64,000 bases of DNA, from the NCBI GenBank assembly GCA_016711925.1, contig JADJSA010000010.1:37041-101040 (forward strand). The letters are read 5' to 3'. Positions 27,081 to 37,148 of the stretch are shown here, piece after piece. The first letter of the stretch is position 1; each line of letters starts with the position of its first letter. Origin of the DNA: Candidatus Methylophosphatis haderslevensis. Lineage in GTDB: Bacteria > Pseudomonadota > Gammaproteobacteria > Burkholderiales > Rhodocyclaceae. The translations under genes were made by a program, and so were the position numbers. The notes below the pieces were generated by a model. The model did not search any database and had not been told where the DNA came from. It saw only the letters and a list, made by a program, of their open reading frames with translations.

Positions 27081-27165
27081 AAGCGAAACCAGAGCCTCGC
27101 CGCTCGATCGGCTGGTCGACAGATGGCGATCCCGAAACCCCATCGCTCACCGGAACGCCGCTCAG
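27051..27165 (+). repeat. 115-bp repeat, copy B, at right border of cassette array
   Basis: Same element as 24404-24518, two mismatches. It overlaps the last ten codons of the truncated GNAT. Between it and the kup stop (27238) are 72 bases of normal GC-rich sequence, so the array ends here. Confidence 0.85.
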
Positions 27166-27237
27166 CCCGCTGCAGGAGTTGTCCGCATCGATTCGGCGCA
27201 TGCTGTGGATCGGCGGCCCGCGCCGCCCGATGCGGCG

Positions 27238-29106
27238 TCAGATTTCAATCTGCGTTCCGAGCTCGACCACCCGATCCGCCGGGATGCGGAAGAAGTCCGT
27301 GGCGCTTACCGCATTGCGCAGCATCCAGTTGAAGAACATCTCGCGCCAGGGCGCCATCGCGGGTTGCAGCCGCGGCACAACGGTCTCGCGGCTGACGAAG
27401 AAGGACGTCGCCATTCTCTCGAACGAGAGCCCCTTGCGGCCGCACGCTTCGAGCGCCTCCGGTATGTTGGGCTGCTGCATGAAACCGTAATGCACGAGCA
27501 CGCGGTAGAAGCCCTGGCCCAGTTCGGAGATCTCGACCCGGTCTTCCTCCGGCACGTGCGGTACTTCGGCCGTCACCACGGTGACAAGAACATTGCGCTC
27601 ATGCAGCACCTGATTGTGGGTGAGGTTGTGCAGCAGCGCGGCGGGTACGTCGTCCTTGCGGCTGGTGAGGAAGACGGCGGTGTGCTCGATCCTGTGTACG
27701 TCGCCGATCGACTTTATGAAGGTCGCGAATGGCACGCTGAGCTTGCCGAGTTCCTGAAACAGCAGCACCCGCCCGCGCTTCCAGGTTGTAAGCGTGATGA
27801 ATGATGCCAGCGCGACCAGGATCGGGAACCAGCCGCCTTGCAGGATCTTGATCGCGTTTGCCGAGAAGAACGCGATGTCGATCAGCAGCAGCGCGCCGAG
27901 CAGCGGCAGCGCCAGCCACGGACTCCAGCGCCACGCCAGCAGCACGACGAAGGTGACAAGGACGGTGTCGATCATCATCGTGCCGGTGACGGCGATGCCG
28001 TAGGCGGCCTCCAGGTTGCTGGACGACTGGAAGCCGAACACCAGCGCCATGACGGCGATGTAGAGCGTCCAGTTGGTGAACGGAACGTAGATCTGGCCCG
28101 CCTCCTTGTGCGAGGTGTGGATGATGGCCATGCGCGGCAGGTAGCCGAGCTGCACCGACTGCCGGGCCACCGAGAACGCGCCGGAGATCACGGCCTGCGA
28201 GGCGATCACCGTCGCCGCGGTCGCCAGCACCACCATCGGTATTTGCGCCCATTCCGGCGCCAGCAGGTAGAACGGGTTCTGGATCGCCGAAGCGTCGGTC
28301 AGCAGCAGCGCACCCTGCCCGTAATAGTTCAGCAGCAGCGCCGGCAGCACCAGGCCGAACCAGGCCAGGCGGATCGGAAATTTGCCGAAGTGTCCCATGG
28401 CGGTGTACAGCGCCTCGCCGCCAGTCACGGCGAGCACGATCGAGCCGAGCGCGAGGGAGCTCTCCCACGGATGCGCGAGCAGGAATTCCAGCCCGTATGC
28501 CGGGTTCAGCGCGGCCAGCACCTGCGGGGCGCGCGCGATGCTGAGCACGCCGAGCAGCGCAAGCACCGCGAACCAGGCGCACATCACCGGCCCGAACAGC
28601 ATGCCCACGGCACCGGTGCCGCGCTGCTGGATCCAGAACAGCGCGGTCAGCACCACCGCGGTGATGGGCAGGACATAACTCTTGAACTGCGGTGCCACCA
28701 CCTCCAGCCCCTCGACTGCGCTCAGCACCGAAATGGCCGGCGTGATCATGCTGTCGCCATAGAACAGCGCGGCGGCGAAGATTCCCAATACCGTGACATA
28801 GCGAACCGCCCAGGAGTCCTTGGTCAGCTCGGTGACCAGCGCCAGCAAGGCCAGGCTGCCGCCCTCGCCGCGGTTGTCGGCGCGCATGATGATGGCAACA
28901 TACTTCAAGCTCACCAGGGCCATGATGGTCCAGAAGATGAGCGAGAGCACACCGAGCACGGTGGCCGGCTCCACCGCAATCGGATGGTGCCCGGCAAAGG
29001 TCTCGCGCAGCGCGTACAACGGACTGGTGCCGATATCCCCGAAAACGACACCGATGGCGCCGACGATCAACGCCGAGCGCCGGCTCTTGTTGTCGTGCGC
29101 CGACAT
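27238..29106 (-). CDS. kup: Kup potassium transporter
   Basis: 622 aa from ATG 29106 behind GGGGAGG, exactly the length of E. coli Kup. Twelve hydrophobic segments in the first 430 residues; hallmarks are [39 protein letters not shown] and [20 protein letters not shown] cytosolic C-terminal domain of about 190 residues follows. It is a low-affinity K+/H+ symporter, useful under low pH or osmotic stress. It is transcribed toward the cassette array and has no operon partner. Confidence 0.96.
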   Translation of the reverse strand: MSAHDNKSRRSALIVGAIGVVFGDIGTSPLYALRETFAGHHPIAVEPATVLGVLSLIFWTIMALVSLKYVAIIMRADNRGEGGSLALLALVTELTKDSWAVRYVTVLGIFAAALFYGDSMITPAISVLSAVEGLEVVAPQFKSYVLPITAVVLTALFWIQQRGTGAVGMLFGPVMCAWFAVLALLGVLSIARAPQVLAALNPAYGLEFLLAHPWESSLALGSIVLAVTGGEALYTAMGHFGKFPIRLAWFGLVLPALLLNYYGQGALLLTDASAIQNPFYLLAPEWAQIPMVVLATAATVIASQAVISGAFSVARQSVQLGYLPRMAIIHTSHKEAGQIYVPFTNWTLYIAVMALVFGFQSSSNLEAAYGIAVTGTMMIDTVLVTFVVLLAWRWSPWLALPLLGALLLIDIAFFSANAIKILQGGWFPILVALASFITLTTWKRGRVLLFQELGKLSVPFATFIKSIGDVHRIEHTAVFLTSRKDDVPAALLHNLTHNQVLHERNVLVTVVTAEVPHVPEEDRVEISELGQGFYRVLVHYGFMQQPNIPEALEACGRKGLSFERMATSFFVSRETVVPRLQPAMAPWREMFFNWMLRNAVSATDFFRIPADRVVELGTQIEI

Positions 29107-29399
29107 GGCAAAACCTCCCCGATTCGTTATTGGCCGCGCACACGCTATCCCGGCAGGCAGCGGCCTATGGTGCACCGCATCGTAATCCGCCCGCCGGTCG
29201 AAATCAACCTGCCGCAGGCCAGCGCGCCCAAAACCGAGGGCATTGCCGCCATTGCTGCTGACGTTCGGAAGCGCTGCGTGAGCGGAGCCTCCGCGTCATT
29301 CGCGCCAGACGCACAGAATTACCGCCGCTCAAGTTCTTGGGCGGTGTCAAACGGTAGCTCGGTCGGTGGAATGTCGATCGGGAAAGGCAAGACCTGTCC
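29107..29399. other. Gene-free stretch upstream of kup
   Basis: 293 bases between the kup start and the IS110 remnant. No ORF with family similarity on either strand. The kup promoter must be here; no convincing hexamers were identified. Confidence 0.45.
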
Positions 29400-29552
29400 C
29401 GCTGCCTGGATCCGGCGGCAGCCTGGCGATCAGCTCAACCAGCTTGGGCGCGCGACTGACGGACGCACCAGCGCAGCGCGACCGGTTTCGTCGACACCGT
29501 GGACGGCAAAAAAGTACCTGGCCACAGCGATGCCAGCGGCAATAATCGCCAT
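29400..29552 (-). pseudogene. IS110-family transposase, N-terminal remnant
   Basis: The ATG at 29552, preceded by GGAAAGGAAAAG, starts MAIIAAGIAVARYFFAVHGV then DETGRAALVR, the usual beginning of an IS110 (DEDD) transposase. The next element, PKLVELIARLPP, is in another frame, and after it the similarity stops. The first catalytic Asp is changed (GIAVARYFF where GIDLAK is usual). This is a short, decayed fragment of about 45 codons without recognisable IS ends. Confidence 0.65.
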
Positions 29553-29701
29553 GGTCTTTTCCTTTCCGACTCAGTTGATGAGACTTCGCACTTCCCATCC
29601 TGGCACGGCCGTGCGCGCGTTCCCAACTGCGCCGGCTCGGAACGGGGAAGTCCCTTTCTTCGTCGGGCGTCGTTGGGCAGCGTCGGTGCTAGTATGTTGC
29701 G

Positions 29702-29923
29702 ATGATCGATTGGTCAACCTGCCCGGCTGTCGAGCGTGACCCGCAACGCGTAAGCGGAGCATGGGTCTTTGGCGGCACGCGCGTGCCGGTCGCCGCCCTG
29801 TTCGAGAACCTCGAAGACGACGCCTCAATTCAGGAGTTTGTCGATTGGTTTCCGGGCGTCACGCTTGAGCAGGCGAAAGCGGTCCTGGAGCACGCCGCCC
29901 GGAGTTCATTGGCGGTGGCGTGA
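29702..29923 (+). CDS. DUF433 antitoxin-like protein
   Basis: 73 aa from ATG 29702. Matches the DUF433 family: VERDPQRVSGAWVFGGTRVP, LFENLEDDASIQEFVDWFPG and VTLEQAKAVLEHAAR. DUF433 proteins have a helix-turn-helix fold and commonly pair with PIN-like toxins of the DUF5615 class, as here: its TGA is followed immediately by the GTG start of the partner. The likely role is antitoxin and autorepressor. Confidence 0.88.
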   Translation: MIDWSTCPAVERDPQRVSGAWVFGGTRVPVAALFENLEDDASIQEFVDWFPGVTLEQAKAVLEHAARSSLAVA

Positions 29924-30244
29924 GTGAAGGTATTGTTCGATCAAGGCACGCCTGCGCCCTTGCGCAAGGCGCTGACCGGGCACGACGTCCAAACCGCTTA
30001 CGAGTTGGGTTGGTCTGGCCTCCAGAACGGCGAGTTGATTTCTGCAGCCGAAGCGGCCGGGTTTGAAGTGTTCGTCACTACCGATCGGAACCTCAAGTAT
30101 CAACAGAACCTGGTCGCGCGCAAACTATCCATCGTTGTGCTTCTAACGACGAGTTGGCCCCGCATTCAGAAGTCGCTCGATGCTGTGGTTTCGGTCGTCG
30201 ATTGCGCAACGCCCGCAGGTTATGCCGAAGTGCACATCGAGTGA
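29924..30244 (+). CDS. DUF5615 PIN-like toxin partner
   Basis: 106 aa from GTG 29924. KVLFDQGTPAPLRKALTGHD and FVTTDRNLKYQQNL contain the conserved Asp residues of the PIN-like DUF5615 (Mut7-C-like) group; such proteins are considered RNase toxins of VapBC-type modules. It directly abuts the DUF433 gene, so the two form a toxin-antitoxin pair. RNase activity has not been shown for most of the family. The module sits beside an IS110 remnant and a palindromic repeat. Confidence 0.85.
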   Translation: MKVLFDQGTPAPLRKALTGHDVQTAYELGWSGLQNGELISAAEAAGFEVFVTTDRNLKYQQNLVARKLSIVVLLTTSWPRIQKSLDAVVSVVDCATPAGYAEVHIE

Positions 30245-30437
30245 CGGCTCGCAAGTCGCTCCCCTTGTTTCTCCCGTTGTGATTGACCCGTTCCATTCCT
30301 CATGAGGTCAGGAAGCCGGGAAATGGAGCCGCGTTCGAGTTGTTTGCACAGATCGGGGCAGAGCAAGCTTCGTCACGGTACGGAAGCTCGTCGATCTTCG
30401 ATCTCCGCGTGCCTGAATGCCGCACCGATATTGATTC

Positions 30438-30530
30438 CGCAGGCAGGCAGGGCCAGGAACCAGCATCCATGCGGCTCCCGGCATTGCCTGCCTGGAGATT
30501 GTCATTCCATGCGGTCTCCAGGGCAGGGGG
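30438..30530. repeat. Dispersed palindromic repeat, locus 5
   Basis: CATCCATGCGGCTCCCGGCA, then TTGCCTGCCTGGAG, then GTCATTCCATGCGGTCTCCA with GGGCAGGGGG. It fills most of the 320-base gap between the DUF5615 gene and the end of the DUF2126 gene, where nothing else was found. Confidence 0.7.
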
Positions 30531-30564
30531 TTGCGGGGATTGAGCCGGTCTGCGGGCGGTGCGG

Positions 30565-33500
30565 CTAGCCGCGCCGCAGGTCGAGGGTGAACGGGAAGCT
30601 CGGGTTGCGTTCCGGTGGCGGCGGGTCGAGCCGGCCGGGGGTGTGGCCCATGGCGAAAAAGCGCGCCAGGCGCCGGCCTTCGGCCTCGAAGGCGTTGACC
30701 GGGAAGGTTTCGTGCGCGCGCCCGCCCGGATGCGCGACGTGGTACTGGCAGCCGCCGATGCTGCGTTTCATCCAGCCATCGACCAGATCGAACACCAGCG
30801 GCGCCTGCACGCCGATCGACGGGTGCAGCGCAGAGGGCGGCGCCCACGCGCGGTAGCGCACGCCGGCCACTGCTTCGCCGACATTGCCGGTGGGCGCCAG
30901 CGGAATCGCGCGGCCGTTGCAGGCGAGCACATGGCGGTCATCGTTGAGGCCGCTGACCTTGACCTGCAGCCGCTCGACCGAGGAATCGACGTAGCGCACG
31001 GTGCCCCCGGGCGCGCCTTCCTCGCCCATCACATGCCAGGGTTCGAGCGCGGCGCGCAGTTCGACATGCACGCCCCGGGCGGCGAATTCGCCGAAGCGCG
31101 GGAAGCGGAATTCGAAGTGCGGCGCGAACCATTCGGCCTTGAGCGGGTAGCCGAAGTCGGCCAGTTGTTCGAGCACGTCGGCGAAGTCCTGCCCGATCCA
31201 GTACGGCAGCATGAAGCGGTCGTGCAGTTCGGTGCTCCAGCGCTTGAGCCGCGGCGGATCGTAGGGGTGCTGCCAGAAGCGCGCCACCAGCGCGCGCAGC
31301 AGCAACTGCTGGGTCAGGCTCATGCGCGCGTGCGGCGGCATCTCGAAGGCGCGCAGCTCCAGCAGGCCGAGGCGGCCGGCCGGGCCGTCGGGCGAGTACA
31401 GCTTGTCGATGCAGAACTCGGCGCGGTGGGTGTTGCCGGTCACGTCGATCAGCAGGTTGCGCAGCGCGCGGTCCACCTGCCAGGGCGCGCAGCCGTGCTG
31501 GCCGCCGGCGCACAGGCGGTCGATCTCGCGCAGCGCGATTTCCATCTCGTAGACCGAATCGTTGCGCGCCTCGTCGATGCGCGGCGCCTGCGAGGTCGGG
31601 CCGATGAACATGCCGGAGAACAGGTACGACAATGACGGATGGTTGTGCCAGTAGGCGATCAGGCTCTTCAGCAGATCGGGCCGGCGCAGGAACGGCGAAT
31701 CGAGCGGCGTGGCCCCGCCGATCACCATGTGGTTGCCGCCGCCGGTACCGCTGTGGCGGCCGTCGAGCATGAACTTCTCGCTGGTCAGGCGCGCCTGGTG
31801 GGCCGCCTCGTAGAGAAAGCCGGTGTTGCTCACCAGTTCGTCCCAGTTGTTCGCCGGCTGGATGTTGACTTCGAGCACGCCGGGGTCGGGCGTGATGCGC
31901 AGGCTGTCCAGGCGCGGGTCGCGCGGCGGCTCGTAGCCTTCGAGCAGTACCGGCTGCTTGAGTTGGGCGGCGGTGTCCTCGATGGCGGTGACCAGTTCGA
32001 GGTAGTCCTCGAGCGCGGCCATCGGCGGCATGAACAGGTAGAGCACGCCGTTGCGCGGCTCGGCGCAGATCGCGGTGCGGGTGATCGAGGCGGCGGATTC
32101 GGGATAGCGCGGGGCGCGCATCGGGCGTGCCGGCCGCATGGCCGCCGCGGCATCGCCGCCGCCATGCACACTGCCCGCCGGTGGCGCCCGCCGCAGCGCA
32201 TCGCGCGGCGACTGGAATGCATAGCGGATGCTCCGGTAGAGCGGCAGCGGCGCGAACGCCTGCATCGGGTCCGGGTCGTGGATCCACGGGTAGTCGCTCT
32301 TCGCGGCCCAGGGTTGCGAATCGAGCGGCAGGCGAAAACCCATCGGCGAATCGCCCGGCATCAGGTACAGGCGCTCGCTGCGCAGGAACCATGGCCCGGT
32401 CTGCCATCTCTCCCCGCTGCCCGGGTTGCGGGCAATCGGCATGACGTAGCCGCTGCAGTGGTCGAGGCCCTGGCCGAATACCCTGGCGATGCGCGCGCGT
32501 TCGAGCGGGTCGTCGAGTTTGGTGTCGAACGGATCGACGTTGACCGGCAGCCGGCGTTCGCGCCACAGGTAGTACCAGGTGTCCTCGAAGGCGCCCTGGA
32601 TGTGCTGGGCATCGAGGCCGAGCCGGTCGGCCAGCAGGCGCAGGAAGTTGCCGGCGTCATCGGGCGTCACGCGGTAGTCGACATGCTCGTCGGCGAACAG
32701 CGCCGGGTCCTGCCAGATTGGCTCGCCATCCTTGCGCCAGTAGCAGGCGAGCGACCAGCGCGGCAACTGCTCGCCCGGATACCACTTGCCCTGCCCGTAG
32801 TGCAGCAGCCCGTGCGGCGCGTAGCGCGCTTTGAGCTGCGCCAGCAGGTCGGCGCCGAGCAGGCGCTTGGTCGGGCCCATGGCGTCGGTGTTCCATTCGG
32901 CCCCGTCGCGATCGTCGACCGAGACGAAGGTCGGCTCGCCGCCCATGGTCAGGCGCACGTCATGGGCGACCAGGTCGGCATCGATACGGTGGCCCAGCGA
33001 TTCGATCTCCTGCCACTGTTGGTCGGTGTAGGGTTTGGTGACCCGCGGGGCTTCCCACACCCGCTCGATCTTCATGTGGTGCTCGAACTCGGTTTCGCAC
33101 TTTTCCGTCATGCCGGTAACCGGCGAGGCGCTGCCCGGTTCCGGCGTGCAGGCAAGGGGAATGTGCCCTTCGCCGGCGAACAGGCCGGAGGTCGGGTCGA
33201 GCCCGATCCAGCCGGCACCCGGCAGGTACACCTCGCACCAGGCGTGCAGGTCGGTGAAATCGACTTCGGTACCCGAGGGGCCGTCGAGCGACTTCACATC
33301 GGCCTTCAACTGGATCAGGTAGCCGGAGACGAAGCGCGCCGCCAGGCCGATGTGGCGCAGCAGTTGCACCAGCAGCCAGGCGGAATCGCGGCAGGAACCG
33401 CTGGCCTTGTGCAGGGTTTCTTCCGGTGTCTGTACGCCGGGCTCGAGGCGGATCAGGTATCTGACGTCTTGCTGCAGGCGCTGATTGAGTTCGACCAGAA

Positions 33501-33942
33501 AATCGACGCTCTGCTTGGGCGAGCGCGGAATCGATTCGACGTAGCGCGCGAATCGCGGCGCGCTCTTCTCGTTGAGCGGCAGTTTGACCAGGTAAGGCGC
33601 AAGCTCATGCAGTTGCCATGGCTCGTACTGGAACGGAAACTTGTCGGCGTAGGGTTCGAGGAAGAAATCGAACGGGTTGATCACCGACATTTCGGCGGTC
33701 AAATCCACCTCGATGCGGAATTCGTGGGTCTTCTCGGGAAACACCAGCCGCGCCAGGTAATTGGCCTGCGGATCCTGCTGCCAGTTGATGAAGTGCCCGG
33801 CCGGCGCCACCTTGAGCGAATACGACAGGATCGGCGTGCGCGAGTGCGGCGCCGGGCGCAGGCGAATCACCTGCGGCGACAGCGAGATCGGACGGTCGTA
33901 GCGGTAATGGGTGACGTGATTCAGTGCGACATGGATGGACAC
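30565..33942 (-). CDS. Large transglutaminase / DUF2126 protein
   Basis: 1125 aa from GTG 33942 (SIHVALNHVTHYRYDRPISL follows); the GTG is chosen because family N-termini begin at this motif and GGGGAGT precedes it. Residues 1-290 form a transglutaminase unit: Cys in SGSCRDSAWLLVQLLRHIGL (about 185), His in TDLHAWCEVYLPG (about 233), Asp in GWIGLDPTSGLF (about 247). The remainder is DUF2126, including LTMGGEPTFVSVDDRDGAEW and GRHSGTGGGNHMVIGGATP, which looks like a peptide-ligase-type fold. This family is a regular genomic companion of the ATP-grasp and alpha-E proteins found at 1-2299 and 14524-17010. Confidence 0.93.
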   Translation of the reverse strand: MSIHVALNHVTHYRYDRPISLSPQVIRLRPAPHSRTPILSYSLKVAPAGHFINWQQDPQANYLARLVFPEKTHEFRIEVDLTAEMSVINPFDFFLEPYADKFPFQYEPWQLHELAPYLVKLPLNEKSAPRFARYVESIPRSPKQSVDFLVELNQRLQQDVRYLIRLEPGVQTPEETLHKASGSCRDSAWLLVQLLRHIGLAARFVSGYLIQLKADVKSLDGPSGTEVDFTDLHAWCEVYLPGAGWIGLDPTSGLFAGEGHIPLACTPEPGSASPVTGMTEKCETEFEHHMKIERVWEAPRVTKPYTDQQWQEIESLGHRIDADLVAHDVRLTMGGEPTFVSVDDRDGAEWNTDAMGPTKRLLGADLLAQLKARYAPHGLLHYGQGKWYPGEQLPRWSLACYWRKDGEPIWQDPALFADEHVDYRVTPDDAGNFLRLLADRLGLDAQHIQGAFEDTWYYLWRERRLPVNVDPFDTKLDDPLERARIARVFGQGLDHCSGYVMPIARNPGSGERWQTGPWFLRSERLYLMPGDSPMGFRLPLDSQPWAAKSDYPWIHDPDPMQAFAPLPLYRSIRYAFQSPRDALRRAPPAGSVHGGGDAAAAMRPARPMRAPRYPESAASITRTAICAEPRNGVLYLFMPPMAALEDYLELVTAIEDTAAQLKQPVLLEGYEPPRDPRLDSLRITPDPGVLEVNIQPANNWDELVSNTGFLYEAAHQARLTSEKFMLDGRHSGTGGGNHMVIGGATPLDSPFLRRPDLLKSLIAYWHNHPSLSYLFSGMFIGPTSQAPRIDEARNDSVYEMEIALREIDRLCAGGQHGCAPWQVDRALRNLLIDVTGNTHRAEFCIDKLYSPDGPAGRLGLLELRAFEMPPHARMSLTQQLLLRALVARFWQHPYDPPRLKRWSTELHDRFMLPYWIGQDFADVLEQLADFGYPLKAEWFAPHFEFRFPRFGEFAARGVHVELRAALEPWHVMGEEGAPGGTVRYVDSSVERLQVKVSGLNDDRHVLACNGRAIPLAPTGNVGEAVAGVRYRAWAPPSALHPSIGVQAPLVFDLVDGWMKRSIGGCQYHVAHPGGRAHETFPVNAFEAEGRRLARFFAMGHTPGRLDPPPPERNPSFPFTLDLRRG

Positions 33943-34171
33943 GGGGACTCCCCTGATTGTTCTTCCGAGATCAGATGCAAGGAACGTGCGCGCGCACATG
34001 TAGCTCGCGATTTGCCCAGCGGCGGCTGCGCGAGAACTTGGCTCGCCCGGCGAGGCGCTGCGTCAGAGCATCGCGGAGGAACTTCGGTGTTTTCTGTTGC
34101 ACCATGGCGGTGCGACAGTTCGGCACTTGGAGAAAAACGGCACCGCGGCGGCGCGACCCGCGCCGCGCGAA

Positions 34172-34686
34172 GGTGCGGGCAAGCCGCCGACCGCGAGGCC
34201 TGACTGCGCCTCAACCGCGGCGCATGGCGTCGAAGAACTCGCCGTTGCTCTTGGTGGCCTTGATCTTGTCGAGCAGAAACTCCATCGCCGAGAGGTGGCG
34301 GCGCTGCCACGGTGGGGCGCGCAGCGCCCGGGTGCGGGCAAGCCGCCGACCGCGAGGCCTGACTGCGCCTCAACCGCGGCGCATGGCGTCGAAGAACTCG
34401 CCGTTGCTCTTGGTGGCCTTGATCTTGTCGAGCAGAAACTCCATCGCCAGAGGTAGCGGCGCTGCCACGGTGGGGCGCGCAGCGCCCGGGTGCGGGCAAG
34501 CCGCCGACCGCGAGGCCTGACCGCGCCTCAACCGCGGCGCATCGCGTCGAAGAACTCGCCGTTGCTCTTGGTGGCCTTGATCTTGTCGAGCAGAAACTCC
34601 ATCGCCGAGAGGTGGCGGCGCTGCCACGGTGGGGCGCGCAGCGCCCGGGTGCGGGCAAGCCGCCGACCGCGAGGCCTGACCGCGCC
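34172..34686 (-). repeat. Tandem array of rho 3'-end duplications (three units of 158-159 bp plus a partial)
   Basis: The rho stop at 34687 recurs downstream at 34528, 34370 and 34211: periods 159, 158 and 159. Each unit repeats about the last 79 bases of rho, including an ATG and the peptide [20 protein letters not shown] plus MRRG-stop, followed by about 80 bases of 3' flank. The flank contains two small hairpins (GTGGCGGCGCTGCCAC and GGCGCGCAGCGCC). A partial flank unit closes the array at 34172-34204. The distal two units differ from rho by a silent GCG to GCC in the Ala codon; the middle one has lost a base in the flank. Confidence 0.92.
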
Positions 34687-35947
<1,261 letters not shown>

Positions 35948-36108
35948 GGCGACCTTGCGCGGTGAAGGGAAACGCGAGAGAGGGAGGAGGGGGGTGGCCA
36001 AGACTCCAGTCACTGCTGACTGGTCAGGCCCCGCGGCGACCGAGGATGCGATTGCATTCGCTCGGGAAAGCCACCGCGGCTTTTTCTAATAGGCGGAATC
36101 TAGCCAGT

Positions 36109-36435
36109 TCAGAGGTTGCTGTCAATGAATGCCGTCAGTTGCGACTTGGATAGCGCGCCGACTTTGGTGGCGACGATGTTGCCGCCCTTGAACAGCATTA
36201 GCGTCGGAATGCCGCGAATGCCGAACTTGGCCGGGGTGCCCTGATTGTCGTCGATGTTCAGCTTGGCGACCTTCAGCTTGACGCCATAGTCCTTGGCCAG
36301 GTCGTCGAGAATCGGCGCGATCATCTTGCACGGGCCGCACCACTCCGCCCAGTAGTCGACGAGCACCGGTGTCGGGGATTGCAGGACTTCGGCTTCGAAA
36401 CTGGCGTCGGTAACGTGGTGAATGTGTTCGCTCAT
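36109..36435 (-). CDS. trxA: Thioredoxin 1
   Basis: 108 aa. The active site WCGPC is at residues 32-36 within [20 protein letters not shown]; the cis-Pro loop is [15 protein letters not shown] standard cytosolic thioredoxin that reduces ribonucleotide reductase, PAPS reductase and damaged proteins. It is upstream of rho on the same strand with 160 bases between, the usual proteobacterial order; rho probably has its own leader within that gap. Confidence 0.97.
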   Translation of the reverse strand: MSEHIHHVTDASFEAEVLQSPTPVLVDYWAEWCGPCKMIAPILDDLAKDYGVKLKVAKLNIDDNQGTPAKFGIRGIPTLMLFKGGNIVATKVGALSKSQLTAFIDSNL

Positions 36436-36803
36436 GTCTTACTCACAAAAGTGGTTGCGGAATGCCCGATGCGCTCGACGCACGAGCCGGAAAGTTCGAC
36501 AAAGAGGGATGCGGGGAGGATTCGATCCGGACTTTCGATTCGGCGGGTGCCGTGCCGCGGGTCCAAAAAACGAAAAACAGGCTAGTTCGACTTCTCCTGA
36601 TGCGTGCATCGTAGCGAAAAACCCCGGGCGTGGGAAGATGCCGCCAAACCGGCTCGGCCGTGCGCCCACGCAGTTGGCGGGCGCCGCCGGTCGGCAATCG
36701 GCAAATGCGCTATAGTTTCGTCCCTGAATTTCAACCTTGGTTTGGCCGGGCGGCAGGTTCGGCCGCGACCCGAAACCGCTCCCGCGCAACGGAGATTTTC
36801 CCC
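36436..36803. other. Intergenic region between divergent trxA and fdxA
   Basis: 368 bases without a gene. The trxA promoter (leftward) and fdxA promoter (rightward) lie here. A TATAGT hexamer at 36711-36716, about 88 bases before the fdxA ATG, is a possible -10; a matching -35 at normal spacing was not seen. A good ribosome site, GGAGA, lies near 36791-36795. Confidence 0.4.
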
Positions 36804-37127
36804 ATGACTTACGTCGTCACCGAACCGTGCATCAAGTGCAAATACACCGACTGCGTCGATGTATGCCCGGTCGATTGCTTCCGCGAAGGCCCGAATTTTC
36901 TCGTCATCGATCCCGACGAGTGCATCGACTGCACGCTGTGCGTGGCGGAATGCCCGGTCGAGGCGATATTCGCCGAAGACGACGTGCCGGCCGACCAGCA
37001 GCATTTCACGGCGCTCAACGCCGAACTGGCCAAGCTCTGGCAACCGATCATCGAGCGCAAGGAGCCGCCGGCCGACGCCGACGACTGGTCCAAGATCACC
37101 GACAAGCTCGACAAGCTCGAACGTTGA
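36804..37127 (+). CDS. fdxA: 7Fe ferredoxin FdxA
   Basis: 107 aa from ATG 36804. Two cluster motifs, [18 protein letters not shown] (3Fe-4S side) and [17 protein letters not shown] (4Fe-4S), define the Azotobacter-type 7Fe ferredoxin, with the usual C-terminal extension ([13 protein letters not shown]). It is an electron carrier of low potential; the exact partner is unknown in most species. It is followed after 21 bases by the AddB-like gene on the same strand, but functional linkage is not evident. Confidence 0.96.
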   Translation: MTYVVTEPCIKCKYTDCVDVCPVDCFREGPNFLVIDPDECIDCTLCVAECPVEAIFAEDDVPADQQHFTALNAELAKLWQPIIERKEPPADADDWSKITDKLDKLER

Positions 37128-37148
37128 GCCGGCCAGCCGGACCGGCCG

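Noticed and set aside
31639..34203. An 854-codon plus-strand frame opposite the DUF2126 gene
   Set aside because: No recognisable domain; mirrors the strong codon bias of the true gene on the minus strand.
34172..34686. The tandem units as a CRISPR array
   Set aside because: The whole 158-159-bp unit is repeated with no unique spacers, and it contains rho coding sequence.
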